Origin: Harmothoe impar
Taxonomy: Eukaryota; Annelida; Polychaeta; Phyllodocida; Polynoidae
NCBI GenBank assembly: GCA_947462335.1
Contig: OX381719.1
Span: 64,768,808 to 64,832,807, forward strand
Direction: 5' to 3'
Length of the DNA stretch: 64,000 bases
This document shows, in pieces, positions 46,035-55,205 of this stretch (position 1 is the first letter of the stretch; the number at the start of each line of letters is the position of its first letter). Position numbers and translations under genes: made by a program. The notes below the pieces were generated by a model, which was not told the DNA's origin, did no database searches, and saw nothing but the letters and a program-made list of their open reading frames with translations.

Positions 46035-46160
46035 ATGCTTCCCCTTGCTCTGTCCGGCGAACCGTAAACAAATATGGCGGATTGCTGACCCGCGTCGACC
46101 TTTGCGCACGCGCGTCGGTCTCGCGAGATACCGCGCATTCGGCGAGACTTCAGTTTTCCC
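46035..46160. promoter_or_regulatory. E2 internal CpG-rich promoter-like block
   Basis: About 20 CpGs in ~125 bp, unlike anything else in the window. It has ATATGGCGG (46072-46080, YY1-like), a perfect NRF1 consensus TGCGCACGCGCG (46103-46114) and the palindromic promoter element TCTCGCGAGA (46119-46128). These three motifs mark TATA-less, often bidirectional CpG-island promoters in animals. The block sits between the pol stop (46460) and the third-ORF ATG (45887), so it could drive that ORF independently of the LTR. Confidence 0.6.
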
Positions 46161-46343
46161 GCGCTTGCAAAATATAAACAATCATTCATCCTTCCCACGC
46201 GTCACGCATTACGATCAGGTAATTATAGCACTGATACCCTCACGGCCCTGTCGAATTCATCTCGAGTCATTATGGATCTAAATACGGATAGCAACTACTA
46301 ATCCGCCGGATTATCCGTCCATTACCCACTGGCACCTTCACAG

Positions 46344-46458
46344 GTAAGTTTGTTGGATTTCTGACTTTTATCGTGATCATTCCTACATAGAAGACGAATT
46401 ACCCGGTTACCCCCGGTAATTATGACAATATTTAACTGATTACATCGTTGTGTTTCAG
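46344..46458 (+). other. Intron-like segment antisense to E2
   Basis: On the plus strand CAG|GTAAGT (donor GT at 46344) is followed by a branch-like TTTAACTGATTAC and TTGTGTTTCAG (acceptor AG at 46457-46458). It lies about 200 bp from the CpG-rich block, on the side facing away from the third ORF. The acceptor falls at the pol stop codon on the opposite strand. It could be the first intron of an antisense transcript, or chance. Confidence 0.3.
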
Positions 46459-46459
46459 G

Positions 46460-47345
46460 TTAGGTAACAGCACCCCTCACCCTCAACCTAGGGCTGCGAC
46501 GAACCCCTACTGGATTCTCTTTACACCTGACATTCGGAGAGGTTTTCGCCCGTTCCCTCGTAGCCACAGAGGGGACAGTCCTTCTCTTCCTGTCTACACC
46601 TGCCGAGACATTCTTTGTTTTCTCCGATCTCTTTGGAGATGATTTAATTTGCACCGCTTCCTTCTTCACCTTCCTGGGTCTACCCGGACCCCTCTTCTCG
46701 ATTACTTTATCTAACTCCCTTTTCATTTCCTCCTTCTCCTCTTGTCCCATCTTGAACATTTCCGTGGAGTACTCTCTCCCCTTCCATGGTTTCAACCGGG
46801 CCACATTCGATTTCTGATTCCTCCCGAAGGTATCTCTCATCAGGACTGTATCATCACTTACTCTCTGGGTAATCCTCCACGGACCATCCCAATTATCTCT
46901 CAGCTTGATGCCAACCAGAGGTTCGTGGTATCTCGCTACTAAGTCCCCTACCGCAAACCGCCGAACCTTTAGATTAGTATGATAGCCCACTTTCTGCCAT
47001 TTAGCTGTCTTTCCTAATTCCTTTCTTACTAATTCGTACGCCTTCCGGAATTGTTCCTTCAACGCCTCCACAAACATGATCTGACACGGGACATCTGGAT
47101 TCATACCAACTACTCCGAACACTAGGTCCGCTGGCATAATCAGATCCTCCCCAAATACTAACAGATTCGGAGAGCAGTTCGTACTCGCATGTACCGTGCT
47201 ATTATAAGCATGGCAAACGAAGTCGCACTGTTCATCCCAATCATCCATCTCTTGATTTACTAAACTCTTCAGGACCTGTATTAGGGTACGATTGAATCTT
47301 TCCACCTGACCATCACTCTGTGGTCGATACGGATTGGTTCCAATT
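46460..47345 (-). pseudogene. pol: E2 pol fragment 3: integrase C-terminal part
   Basis: Continues integrase after the second frame break. It starts at TNPYRPQSDG, includes the catalytic Glu in GQVERFNRTL, a WDGPWRI motif of the GPY/F-type module and an AT-hook-like GPGRPRKVKK, and ends RRSPRLRVRG. E1 pol ends with a similar RRSARVR. About 295 codons. The spacing from the second catalytic Asp (in fragment 2) to this Glu is shortened, consistent with a deletion of about 16 nt relative to E1. Confidence 0.85.
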
Positions 47346-47721
47346 GATGACACATTTCCTGCCATAGATTCGATTCGAACTCTCTCCCTTGGTCGCTATG
47401 CAACATCAGAGGCACTCCCAAGTACAGTATCCATCCCTTCACTAACATTCTAGCACAAGTTGCTGCTTTGTGATCCTTCATTGGGAATACCTTCGTATAC
47501 TTCGTATAGTAATCCGTTACTACCATCATACATGTATTTCCTTCCGGAGTTGTCACAAATCCTGTGATTATATCCACTGCCACTCTTGCGAACCTTACTC
47601 CAAACAGTTCCTGGGTTAAGGGCATTTTACCCAACCCAGGCCCGGGCTTGCTCGTACAACATTTCGGACAAGTGTCTATCCATCTCAACAGATCCGTACT
47701 CATACCTGGCCAGTAATACAT
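47340..47721 (-). pseudogene. pol: E2 pol fragment 2: integrase core, shifted frame
   Basis: In a different frame from both neighbours. It begins at the integrase YYWPGM motif, has the CPKC half of the zinc site, the first catalytic Asp in VAVDIITGF and the second in LMLHSDQGRE, then runs out of register after EMCHQL. The open frame continues to 47281 as non-homologous sequence. Each border is a small indel relative to E1, not at a homopolymer. Confidence 0.85.
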
Positions 47722-47722
47722 T

Positions 47723-50644
47723 CTAGCCAGCCTTTACCAGAGACCGTTTTCTCCCAAAATGGCCACTGGTCCGATGCCCATGGCAAAAGAACATTATATC
47801 CCTTCGCATGGCAGTAGGAATAAAGATCTGTCTCGACTTATTTCCCAACGCATTCGTCTTCCACCTATAGATCAGTCCATTTACCACTTCCAACTCTGTC
47901 CATTGAGCTATTAGTCGCCTCATCTCCCTGTTCTCCAACGATATTGCTGGCCGAGTCGGGACCCTTCCTTCTACAAGTAACATCTTCAGACGGATACTAT
48001 TCGCATCTCTCTCCTGGAAGCTCTTAATAGAGTTCTCGTCCCATTCTAGTATCACGGGTTCGAGATCTCTAAAAGGCTTTCGGACTCCTGCCAACACGGC
48101 ATTATGCTTCCCACAATCATCACATCCGTCATTCTGACACTTCCTCACCGGGATTCGCGACAACGCATCAGCGTTTACATGCTTAGCCCCCTTTCTATGC
48201 TGAATTTGGCTATGGTCCAATCCGAACTCAGATAGGTGTGCCAACCACCGTCCTATCATACCTTCCGCGTCCTTAAAGTTTAATAACCACCGCAGGGAGG
48301 AATGATCCGTACGTAAAGTAAAATCAGATCCCAACAAAAAGTGCTTATATTTCTTTGTATATACTACCACTGCCAATAATTCCCTCTTTGTCGTACAATA
48401 ATTTCTTTGTGCCTTACTCATTGTATTGCTTGCAAATGCGATTGGAACCTCTTTCCCATCTTGGACTTGAGACAAAGCTGCTCCTATACTTTCATTGCTC
48501 GCATCAGTGTCTAATATGAAATGACCGTCCGCAGTGGGGTATTTCAAAACCGGTGTTTCCACGAACAACCGTTTAATCAGTTCGAATGATTCCCCTTGCT
48601 CTTTCCCCCATGGGAACTTCTCCTTACGTCTCCCTGGGGTCCAGTGCGACAGACATTGTATTGGATAACTTATCCGGGAGTATCCTGGTAAGAAATCTCT
48701 ATAATAAGAACAAAATCCTAGGAAGGATCTTACTTCTTTCGGTCCTTTAGGAATGCTCCAGTCTGTTACAGTCTTAACCTTCTCCGGATCAGCCTTCACC
48801 CCATCTGTTGAGATGATTCGTCCTAGATAGTTAATACTCTTCTGAAACATATTACACTTTTTAGCTTTCAGCTTTAACCCATTCGAGATTATTCGCTGCA
48901 ACACCAACTTCAGGTTCTCCAGGCATTCCTCGAATGTCTTTCCGAATATGATCACATCGTCCAGATATACCAGACATTTCTTCCACAATAAGTCATTCAG
49001 TAAAGTCTCCATCATTGCTTCAAACGTGGCCGGAGCATTACAGAGTCCGAATGGCATCACGTTATACTGGAACAACCCTACATGGCTCGAAAACGCAGTT
49101 TTCTCCTTGTCTTCTTCTTTCATTCCCACCTGCCAATAACCAGACTGCAAATCAATCGTACAAAACCATTTATTTCCTCCGAGGGAATCAATGGTCTCAT
49201 CTATCCGGGGGAGCGGATACGAATTCTTTTTAGTCAAGCCATTCAGTTTTCGGTAGTCTATACAGAACCGGATACTCCCATCCTTCTTTGTTACCATACA
49301 TGCTGGACTACTCCAAGGACTGGTGCTCGGAGTTATCACTCTTTCCGCCAACATCTTCGTAATCTCTTCTTCCGCCACCACTTTCTTTGCTAGCGGAAGA
49401 CGTCTATATGGTATCTTTACTGGATTCGCCCCTTCTGTGTTAATTGAGTGCAGGACTCGATCCGTTCGTCCCAACGGCTCTCCGGGCCGCGCAAAGGCTG
49501 AACTACACTCAGTTAACATCTCCCTCAGGGCTTTCCCCTGTTCCTCCGTCTCTACTCCGGATCCCTCTATTAACTTTTCCAATCCTTCTTCCATTACTTC
49601 ATTGTTCGGGACTAGTCCACTTCCATTCTCAAAGCTACTGGTGACCGCTTCCGCGGATATCACTTCTCCCACTACAGTGCCTTTCTCTAGGTAGATGGTT
49701 TTCGAACCCGGGTTCGTTATAGGGGCCACCCCCCATGCTATGTTGCCTATCAGGGTATCGGCTGACTCCAAACCCTTCTTTCCCAACACTGTCACATTAG
49801 GTTCGAAAACCCCCGGAACGCCCCTCTTCATCCTACTGGAGGCTATTAACACATCACATGCCATTCCGGGAGGTATTTTTACCGTCTGCACCACACTCGC
49901 TACTCCACTAACTTCTCGTGCCAGGCATTGTATCCTGTCTTTGTAGGGACGATTTACTTTCAACATTCCAGTGACGGGGTCCAATTTTACCCCATATAAG
50001 GAAGCGAAATCCATCCCAATTATACCATCATCCTCTATCCCAGCGACAGTAGGGGAAATGATATATTCCCTACCACCCACCAAGATGATCATACAAGTTC
50101 TACCAAACGTTCGTATCTTGCTCCCATCAGCCGCACATGCATTTACCCTCGTTGTGAGGTCATCATCCATGTTCGACACCAGATCGTAGAATCTTTTCGA
50201 CATAGCGGAGTGGCTAGCTCCGGTATCCAACAAAAATTCTCCCATTCTGCCGTTTACAGATACGGACACATACCATCTCTTTCCTCCCATCATAGAGGGA
50301 TTACTTGCGAACCGTTTGATGTCGTCTGCCATGTCAAAATTGAATCCGAATCCTTTCAAATACTCCAGACACGGATGACCTTGGGGAAGGCGGATCCCCC
50401 CGATCCTGGATAGTTCCTCTACCCAACCTTCCTCTCTATTGGTGATCGGTTTCCCTTCTTTGCTCTCCCTGGCAACTGTCTCACCAATACCCCCAGCCCC
50501 ACATGTTTTCGGCTCATCAGCATTTCCCATGCTGCTGGGCGGATACATTACAGACTCCTCAATCGCGTTCGTATGGATTGTATCCTGGCATACTTTATTC
50601 GGGGTCGTCAGCTTGCCTTCACGGACAACCCCCTCTAATTTCCC
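47723..50644 (-). pseudogene. pol: E2 pol fragment 1: protease, RT, RNase H, integrase start
   Basis: Entered by -1 frameshift from gag at about 50638-50644; the open frame itself reaches 50731 with no ATG start. Numbered from 50731: a linker, then KRWYVSV and protease DTGA at 169-172. RT has LDLQSGYW-type IDLQSGYW (Asp about 527) and YLDD at 589-592. RNase H has D743, E784 and D809. The zinc-site His of integrase (HGHRTSGH) is near the end. It stops at a TAG soon after RSLVKAG, where E1 continues into YYWPGM, so a frame-changing indel truncates it. Domains up to RNase H look intact. Confidence 0.9.
50601..50644 (-). promoter_or_regulatory. E2 gag-pol -1 ribosomal frameshift signal
   Basis: The heptamer GGGAAAT (plus 50638-50644) is in gag frame G GGA AAT directly before the TAG stop, a standard X XXY YYZ site like the GGGAAAC of Mason-Pfizer-type retroviruses. 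The spacer is TAGAG (5 nt). GGGGTTGTC (plus 50624-50632) pairs with GACGACCCC (plus 50601-50609), a 9-bp stem with one G-U pair and a 14-nt loop. After the shift the product reads into pol. Confidence 0.9.
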
Positions 50645-53085
50645 GTCTCCTCTCTCTTTCTTTCTCTCCAAACTGGTTTCTCCGCCGTACATTCGGCTGC
50701 GAAATGTCCGGTCTCCTGGCACCTGAAACACTTCACCGTTGCTCGATCTAGCTTCGGTCGTTTCTGATAGTCCAACAATCCTTTCAGTTCTTCCATCATG
50801 GCCATTAACCGTTTCTCATTCTCTGATGACGCTCCTAACTGGGGGGTAGGGATGGGCTTAGAGCTTGCCTCTACTGGCTTCTCTTTCTCGGGTGGTTTAC
50901 TACCATTTTTCTTCCACCGATTCTTTCGATCCCACTTATCTCCCCCTATTGCTGCAATTCTTTCCTCATCCGAACCAGCGTCCGAATCGCTTTCCTCTGG
51001 AGCAGCCGTATGTGCAGACGCCACTCTTTGGTTGGGTACGAACCCAGAAAGTAGTCGTTTCTTCTTTTCATGCTGATCGATAGCCAAAAAGAAGTCTACC
51101 ATTGAGGATCCTTGCCCCCATTCCTTCTGGACGAGTTCAGCATGGGACGGATCCCTCAGTCCTTTTATAAAGTGTGTGAAGAGTTCATCTAAGAAATATT
51201 CATCATCCCGTCTCCAATAAGGTCGAGCCTTTTGCAACAATCTTTGAAGCTCTAGTCCGAATACTTTCGGAGACTCTTTTGGTTTCTGTGTTCGTACCTG
51301 GAACTCCGACCAAGGATCATTCGCGGACAGCACCCCAAAAATGTGTGTGGCGGCTGCCACCAATTGGTCATAGTTTCCATCTTGCCCATACATCTCTCGC
51401 CAATCATCTACAGCTATTCGTCCCGGACCCTCACTCAACCATTTAATGAGAGGACCCAAGGAAGCCTCCTTGTCCCACCCATGATAACGGTTATCGTCGC
51501 AAAAGTCTTGGTAGCTTTCCTTCCAATTCTCTCCATTGAACCGTCGGGGAGTTCGAACGGGCTTCCGGGCACTGTTCTGACTCCATACCAGTCTATCAGA
51601 CTGCCTCCGGCTCCATTCCATTATTTCTGACTCATCTTCCCGGGTCCGACTGCAACAGTCTATCCCCATTCCTTGTATACAAGGATCGGATTCCACTATG
51701 GCAGCAACCCTCGGGCCCATAGATGATCGTTTTGTCAACCTCCTCGGGGCAGGGACCGGTCTTGGTGCCCCTCCCCTTGGATTTGGCTGAGTTCGTTCAG
51801 GACTGGGGGGGTAACCTCCGTACGAACCAGGGTTCGGCACAGTTCCGGCTCCTCCTCCCGGATTCGTTCCGGGGTTCGGAGCACCACCTGTCCCCCTGCT
51901 CGGAATCGATCCACCCCCTTCATTATAGGACTGATGTCCTTCGTTCGATCCGGCTCCGGGTAATGGTGCCCGATACTGGTAGGTTATATTATATATCGGT
52001 GGTGGTGGTACCGTATAATTATGTCCTGCCAGCGTGTCGTCCGCAAAGGGATGCAGAGAGCCGTAACTATGGTTCATTCGTTTGGGTGGGGCCTCGCTCG
52101 TCATATCATGGGTGCTAGAGATCTCTTTCTCCTCGGTTCCCCCATACGTGACTTTACGATAAGTCTCATTCGGGACAGTCCCTCCCTGGGTTCGTTCATA
52201 CTTCCCCTCCGAAACAACCCCCCGTGTTTCGATGGGCTCTACCGTACTCAATATCGGACTAGGTGTGGATGCAACGTGTTTAGGTAGCTTGGCTCCCTCA
52301 TTCATTGTTTCCCGCCTCCTATTCTCTTCTTCTTTGCGGATCTCCTCTATCTGACTCTGATAAGCCAGGTAGGTATCATTTATTTCATCTTTCTTTTTCT
52401 GAATATTTTCGAGGTCAGCCTTCATGTCGATTCGAGCTTGCTTCAACGCCTCTCGTTCTTGCTCGAACTGTTCCCGCAGGGCCTCGCCGGCTTTCTCTTC
52501 CTTCGAATAATCAGCCTTGATTTTCTTGACCCTTTTGGATTGTCGCTCGATCTCGCTTTCATAGGTATCCCGAAGATCACGACTTCGGCGAGCCTCTTCC
52601 TTCTCTTTCTGGAGTTGTGCTTGCTCCTCGGTCAGATTGTGTTGAGCAATCCTAACCTTCTGTTGGACCTTGGCCAACTGAGAAGTTTCGAGAGCCAACT
52701 GTTCACTTATATATTTCCTATCCGCTTGGATTCTGGATTTTACTTCACTCAATTCCGCTGCTTCCTTCTGGTTCTGTGCGATTACCCTTGCCTTTTCGTT
52801 GGCCAATCGGATCAAATCCTCATTCATGGCTGTATGCCGATCCCTCATTGACTCCTCTTCTGCTTTCAATTTCTCGCAGTAGGCGTCATAATCAGGGACC
52901 TGTCGACCTCTTCTAGACAAGTCTCGTTCCATATGTCCGAGGTTCGGTTCGGAGGGAAGCATGTCCGCCCATGGGTTCCCTCTGAACGGATTGGTGTTCG
53001 GCACTGTTCTGGTAGGAGGAAATTCTCCCGGAGTTCGAAAAATCAGACTCCTCTTTCGAGATTTTTTATTCTCTGGGGTATGCAT
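50635..53085 (-). CDS. gag: E2 gag polyprotein
   Basis: 816 aa from the first ATG. A long Glu/Lys/Arg/Gln-rich coiled coil spans about 70-275, then a Gly/Pro/Asn-rich linker (about 340-460). A helical capsid-like part (about 520-700) follows, then a CCHC knuckle, C786-x2-C789-x4-H794-x4-C799. The same frame is open, with protein-like sequence and no ATG, for another ~54 codons back to the primer-binding site and slightly into the LTR. Either initiation is non-AUG or an upstream start has been lost. The architecture parallels E1 gag. Confidence 0.92.
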   Translation of the reverse strand: MHTPENKKSRKRSLIFRTPGEFPPTRTVPNTNPFRGNPWADMLPSEPNLGHMERDLSRRGRQVPDYDAYCEKLKAEEESMRDRHTAMNEDLIRLANEKARVIAQNQKEAAELSEVKSRIQADRKYISEQLALETSQLAKVQQKVRIAQHNLTEEQAQLQKEKEEARRSRDLRDTYESEIERQSKRVKKIKADYSKEEKAGEALREQFEQEREALKQARIDMKADLENIQKKKDEINDTYLAYQSQIEEIRKEEENRRRETMNEGAKLPKHVASTPSPILSTVEPIETRGVVSEGKYERTQGGTVPNETYRKVTYGGTEEKEISSTHDMTSEAPPKRMNHSYGSLHPFADDTLAGHNYTVPPPPIYNITYQYRAPLPGAGSNEGHQSYNEGGGSIPSRGTGGAPNPGTNPGGGAGTVPNPGSYGGYPPSPERTQPNPRGGAPRPVPAPRRLTKRSSMGPRVAAIVESDPCIQGMGIDCCSRTREDESEIMEWSRRQSDRLVWSQNSARKPVRTPRRFNGENWKESYQDFCDDNRYHGWDKEASLGPLIKWLSEGPGRIAVDDWREMYGQDGNYDQLVAAATHIFGVLSANDPWSEFQVRTQKPKESPKVFGLELQRLLQKARPYWRRDDEYFLDELFTHFIKGLRDPSHAELVQKEWGQGSSMVDFFLAIDQHEKKKRLLSGFVPNQRVASAHTAAPEESDSDAGSDEERIAAIGGDKWDRKNRWKKNGSKPPEKEKPVEASSKPIPTPQLGASSENEKRLMAMMEELKGLLDYQKRPKLDRATVKCFRCQETGHFAAECTAEKPVWRERKREETGN

Positions 53086-53228
53086 TCGAGAGGCAATATC
53101 CCAGATTTCATTTATTTGGGCGACTGTGTAGTCCAGTTCCCCATCTTCCAGCTCGGTTCCCGATCCTTCATTCCCCCCGTTCCTTGACTGAGCCTCTGCC
53201 AGGGTCAGTCCGCTATCTTCTACATAAA

Positions 53229-53247
53229 AATCCTGGTCACGGCACCA
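53229..53247 (-). other. E2 primer-binding site (tRNA-His)
   Basis: The plus strand reads AATCCTGGTCACGGCACCA, which equals the 3' end of animal tRNA-His with CCA (19 nt, T-arm through acceptor). The minus strand is its complement, one nucleotide from the 5' LTR. Confidence 0.82.
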
Positions 53248-53248
53248 G

Positions 53249-53572
53249 TGTAGAGTTCGTCTTTATGTAATTCGATTAAATAAGGACTCGAACCGCAGTT
53301 TTCATGTAGAGATGCAAGAACACAGGGTTTATTAGTCGTTCACCTGTACAACAATGCTAATCCTTGAAGTATATGAGGTTCGATCAATGTATGTTTGGCT
53401 TTCAAATAACTTTCTATATATCACACAGTCAGAGACCTGAGGAGGTCTGCCAGAGCAAGGGGGTGAGGACAGCTTATATACTGTCCGCCTCCGATAGGGG
53501 TGCCCCCTGGCTCCGGCCGCCCGAACTACCTTGTAGGCGTTCGATTACAATACTAATATTAGTGTCCCTACA
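53249..53572 (-). repeat. E2 5' LTR
   Basis: 324 bp. TATATAAGC on the element strand is at plus 53471-53485 and AATAAA at plus 53328-53333. Two substitutions separate it from the 3' LTR. CATG (53573-53576) is the right target-site duplication. Confidence 0.95.
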
Positions 53573-53576
53573 CATG

Positions 53577-53920
53577 TATATTATAATCAACAGGCAGACA
53601 GCTGATAAAGGTTTATCTTTGTATTCAAATATCTAAAGGCAAATCTTCTTTAAACCAAGCCTTTAAACAATATCAACGCATACATTGAAAGTGTAAGGAA
53701 AGTATGTGTCATTGATGAGATCTAACTCTGAAATGCCTTGTGCCTTGACAAAAAAAGCTTAAAAAGCCAATTATTTCTTGAATTTGTACTTCTTCTATAT
53801 TGTGAGACAATTTTGCATTCATACAAATATGCATACCAATGAATATCACTTTAATAATTAGTTATCTATATCGACAAGATTTCCTTTTTTAACTAACATA
53901 TTACCAGTTTTTACTTTAAC
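53577..53920. repeat. Module A2, part 3
   Basis: Matches A1 from about 13984 ('tataatcaacaggcagac') to about 14250. It ends where the 1.3-kb insertion begins. No gene. Confidence 0.8.
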
Positions 53921-53991
53921 AAGAATTGCGGTTGTTGCCGCGTAAAAAAATGCCTCAGAAATTTTTATACGCGGCAACAACCGCAATTCTT
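53921..53991. repeat. Perfect 24-bp inverted repeat (hairpin)
   Basis: AAGAATTGCGGTTGTTGCCG and four further bases at 53921-53944 are exactly complementary to 53968-53991, with a 23-nt AT-rich loop. It lies at the left junction of the insertion. Confidence 0.9.
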
Positions 53992-54120
53992 GCATTCGAA
54001 GAAACATTATGTCTACATGGTTGGTATATTTGAAGGGCACCCATTCAAAACACCAAAAGAGCAGGGCCGGGAAGGGGTTATCGGGGGGAAGGATGATATT
54101 ACATCAAATATGGCATTTCC

Positions 54121-55030
54121 TATGAATTCCTTGGGTCCATGTTAGGGGTAAGGAAATGTGTGTTGCTAGGCAGATTAACAATTACAATAGATGTTGCTAG
54201 GCAACCAGCTGGATTAGCAACAAACTAATAGGACCATTGAATTCCTTGGGTCCATATCAGGGGGGTAGGTTTGATTATAATCAACCTTAGGACCATGGAA
54301 ATGTGTGTTGCTAGGCAGATAAACAATTAGAATAGCCGTTGCTAGGCAACCAGCTGTATTAGCAACAAACCAATAGAACCATTGAATTCCTGGCGTCCAT
54401 ATTAAGGGGGGTAGGTATGATTATAATCAACCTCAAAACCATGGAAATGTGTGTTGCTAGGCAGATAAACAATTAGCATTGCTGTAGCTAGGCAACCAGC
54501 TGTATTAGCAACAAACTAACAGAACCATTGAATTTCTTGGGTCCATATTAGGGGGGGTAGGTATGATTATAATCAACCTGAGGACCATGGAAATGTGTAT
54601 TGCTAGGCAGATAAACAATTAGAATAGCCGTTGCTAGGCAACCAGCTGTATTAGCAACTAACCAACAGAACCATTGAATTTCTTGGGTCCATATTAAGGG
54701 GGGTAGGTATGATTATAATCAACCTTAGGACCATGGAAATGTGTGTTGCTAGGCAGATAAACAATTAGAATAGCCGTCGCTAGGCAACCAGCTGTATTAG
54801 CAACAAACCAACAAAACCATTGAATTCCTTGGGTCCATATTAGGGGGGGGGAAGGGATGATTATAATCAAACTCAGGACAATGGAAATGTGTGTTGCTAG
54901 GCAGATAAACAATTAGAGTAGCCGTTGCTAGGCAACCAGCTGTGTTAGCAACAAACCAACAGAACCATTGAATTCCTTGGGTCCATATCAGGGGGGGTAA
55001 GTATGATTATAATCAACCTCAGGAACTATC
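54121..55030 (+). repeat. Six-unit 146-bp tandem array carrying X-box motifs
   Basis: The phrase 'gggtccat' recurs at 54133, 54248, 54393 (variant), 54539, 54685, 54831 and 54979. The period is 145-148 bp apart from a shorter first unit (115 bp). Each unit contains GTTGCTAGGCAACCAGCTG or a one-base variant: X-boxes at 54193, 54338, 54484 (variant), 54630, 54776 (variant) and 54924. A second TTGCTAGGCAGAT half-motif lies about 30 bp away. Confidence 0.9.
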
Positions 55031-55089
55031 AAAGGGTGATTTATATTATCGTTATCACATAGCATAAATTTGTGTTGTGACACCTTAAT

Positions 55090-55120
55090 CCAAGATGGCG
55101 TCACAATCCAAGATGGCGGG
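55090..55120 (+). promoter_or_regulatory. Tandem YY1-like sites
   Basis: CCAAGATGGCG at 55090-55100 and CCAAGATGGCGGG at 55108-55120, 18 bp apart, match the strong CAAGATGGCGG YY1 site. They lie in the right part of the insertion beside the terminal hairpins. Confidence 0.4.
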
Positions 55121-55205
55121 GCCGGTTCTGACTTCTGGCAAAGTGCAAACATCATATACCTTGTTCTGGTGGTGCCTGGCGGCACCACCAGGTGGCTACG
55201 CCACC

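Larger units (their letters stand above)
41958..53572 (-). mobile_element. E2: Ty3/Gypsy-type LTR retrotransposon, 11.6 kb
   Basis: Paired 324-bp LTRs (TGTA...TACA) flank gag, pol and a large third ORF on the minus strand. CATG is duplicated at 41954-41957 and 53573-53576. A1 reads 'tagcaacatgtgttctataatc' without the insert. Pol is homologous to E1 through protease, RT, RNase H and integrase, but broken by two frame changes in integrase. The LTRs differ at 2 of 324 positions. The element is longer than usual because of a 978-aa ORF and a ~570-bp CpG-rich spacer 3' of pol. Confidence 0.97.
53921..55205. mobile_element. 1.3-kb insertion with terminal hairpins and 146-bp satellite
   Basis: Absent from A1, where the flanks join around 14255-14275. 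The left end is a perfect 24-bp hairpin (53921-53944 with 53968-53991). The right end has two hairpins, CTGGTGGTGCC/GGCACCACCAG (55166-55191) and GGTGGC-TAC-GCCACC (55191-55205), ahead of an A-rich run. The core is an array of 146-bp repeats. This layout (structured ends, tandem-repeat core, no ORF) recalls the non-autonomous Helentron-derived or 'pearl'-type elements described in bivalves and insects. The exact class is inferred, and no transposase is present. Confidence 0.55.

Noticed and set aside
54121..55030. CRISPR array
   Set aside because: The 146-bp units are whole tandem repeats without unique spacers, in a eukaryotic context.
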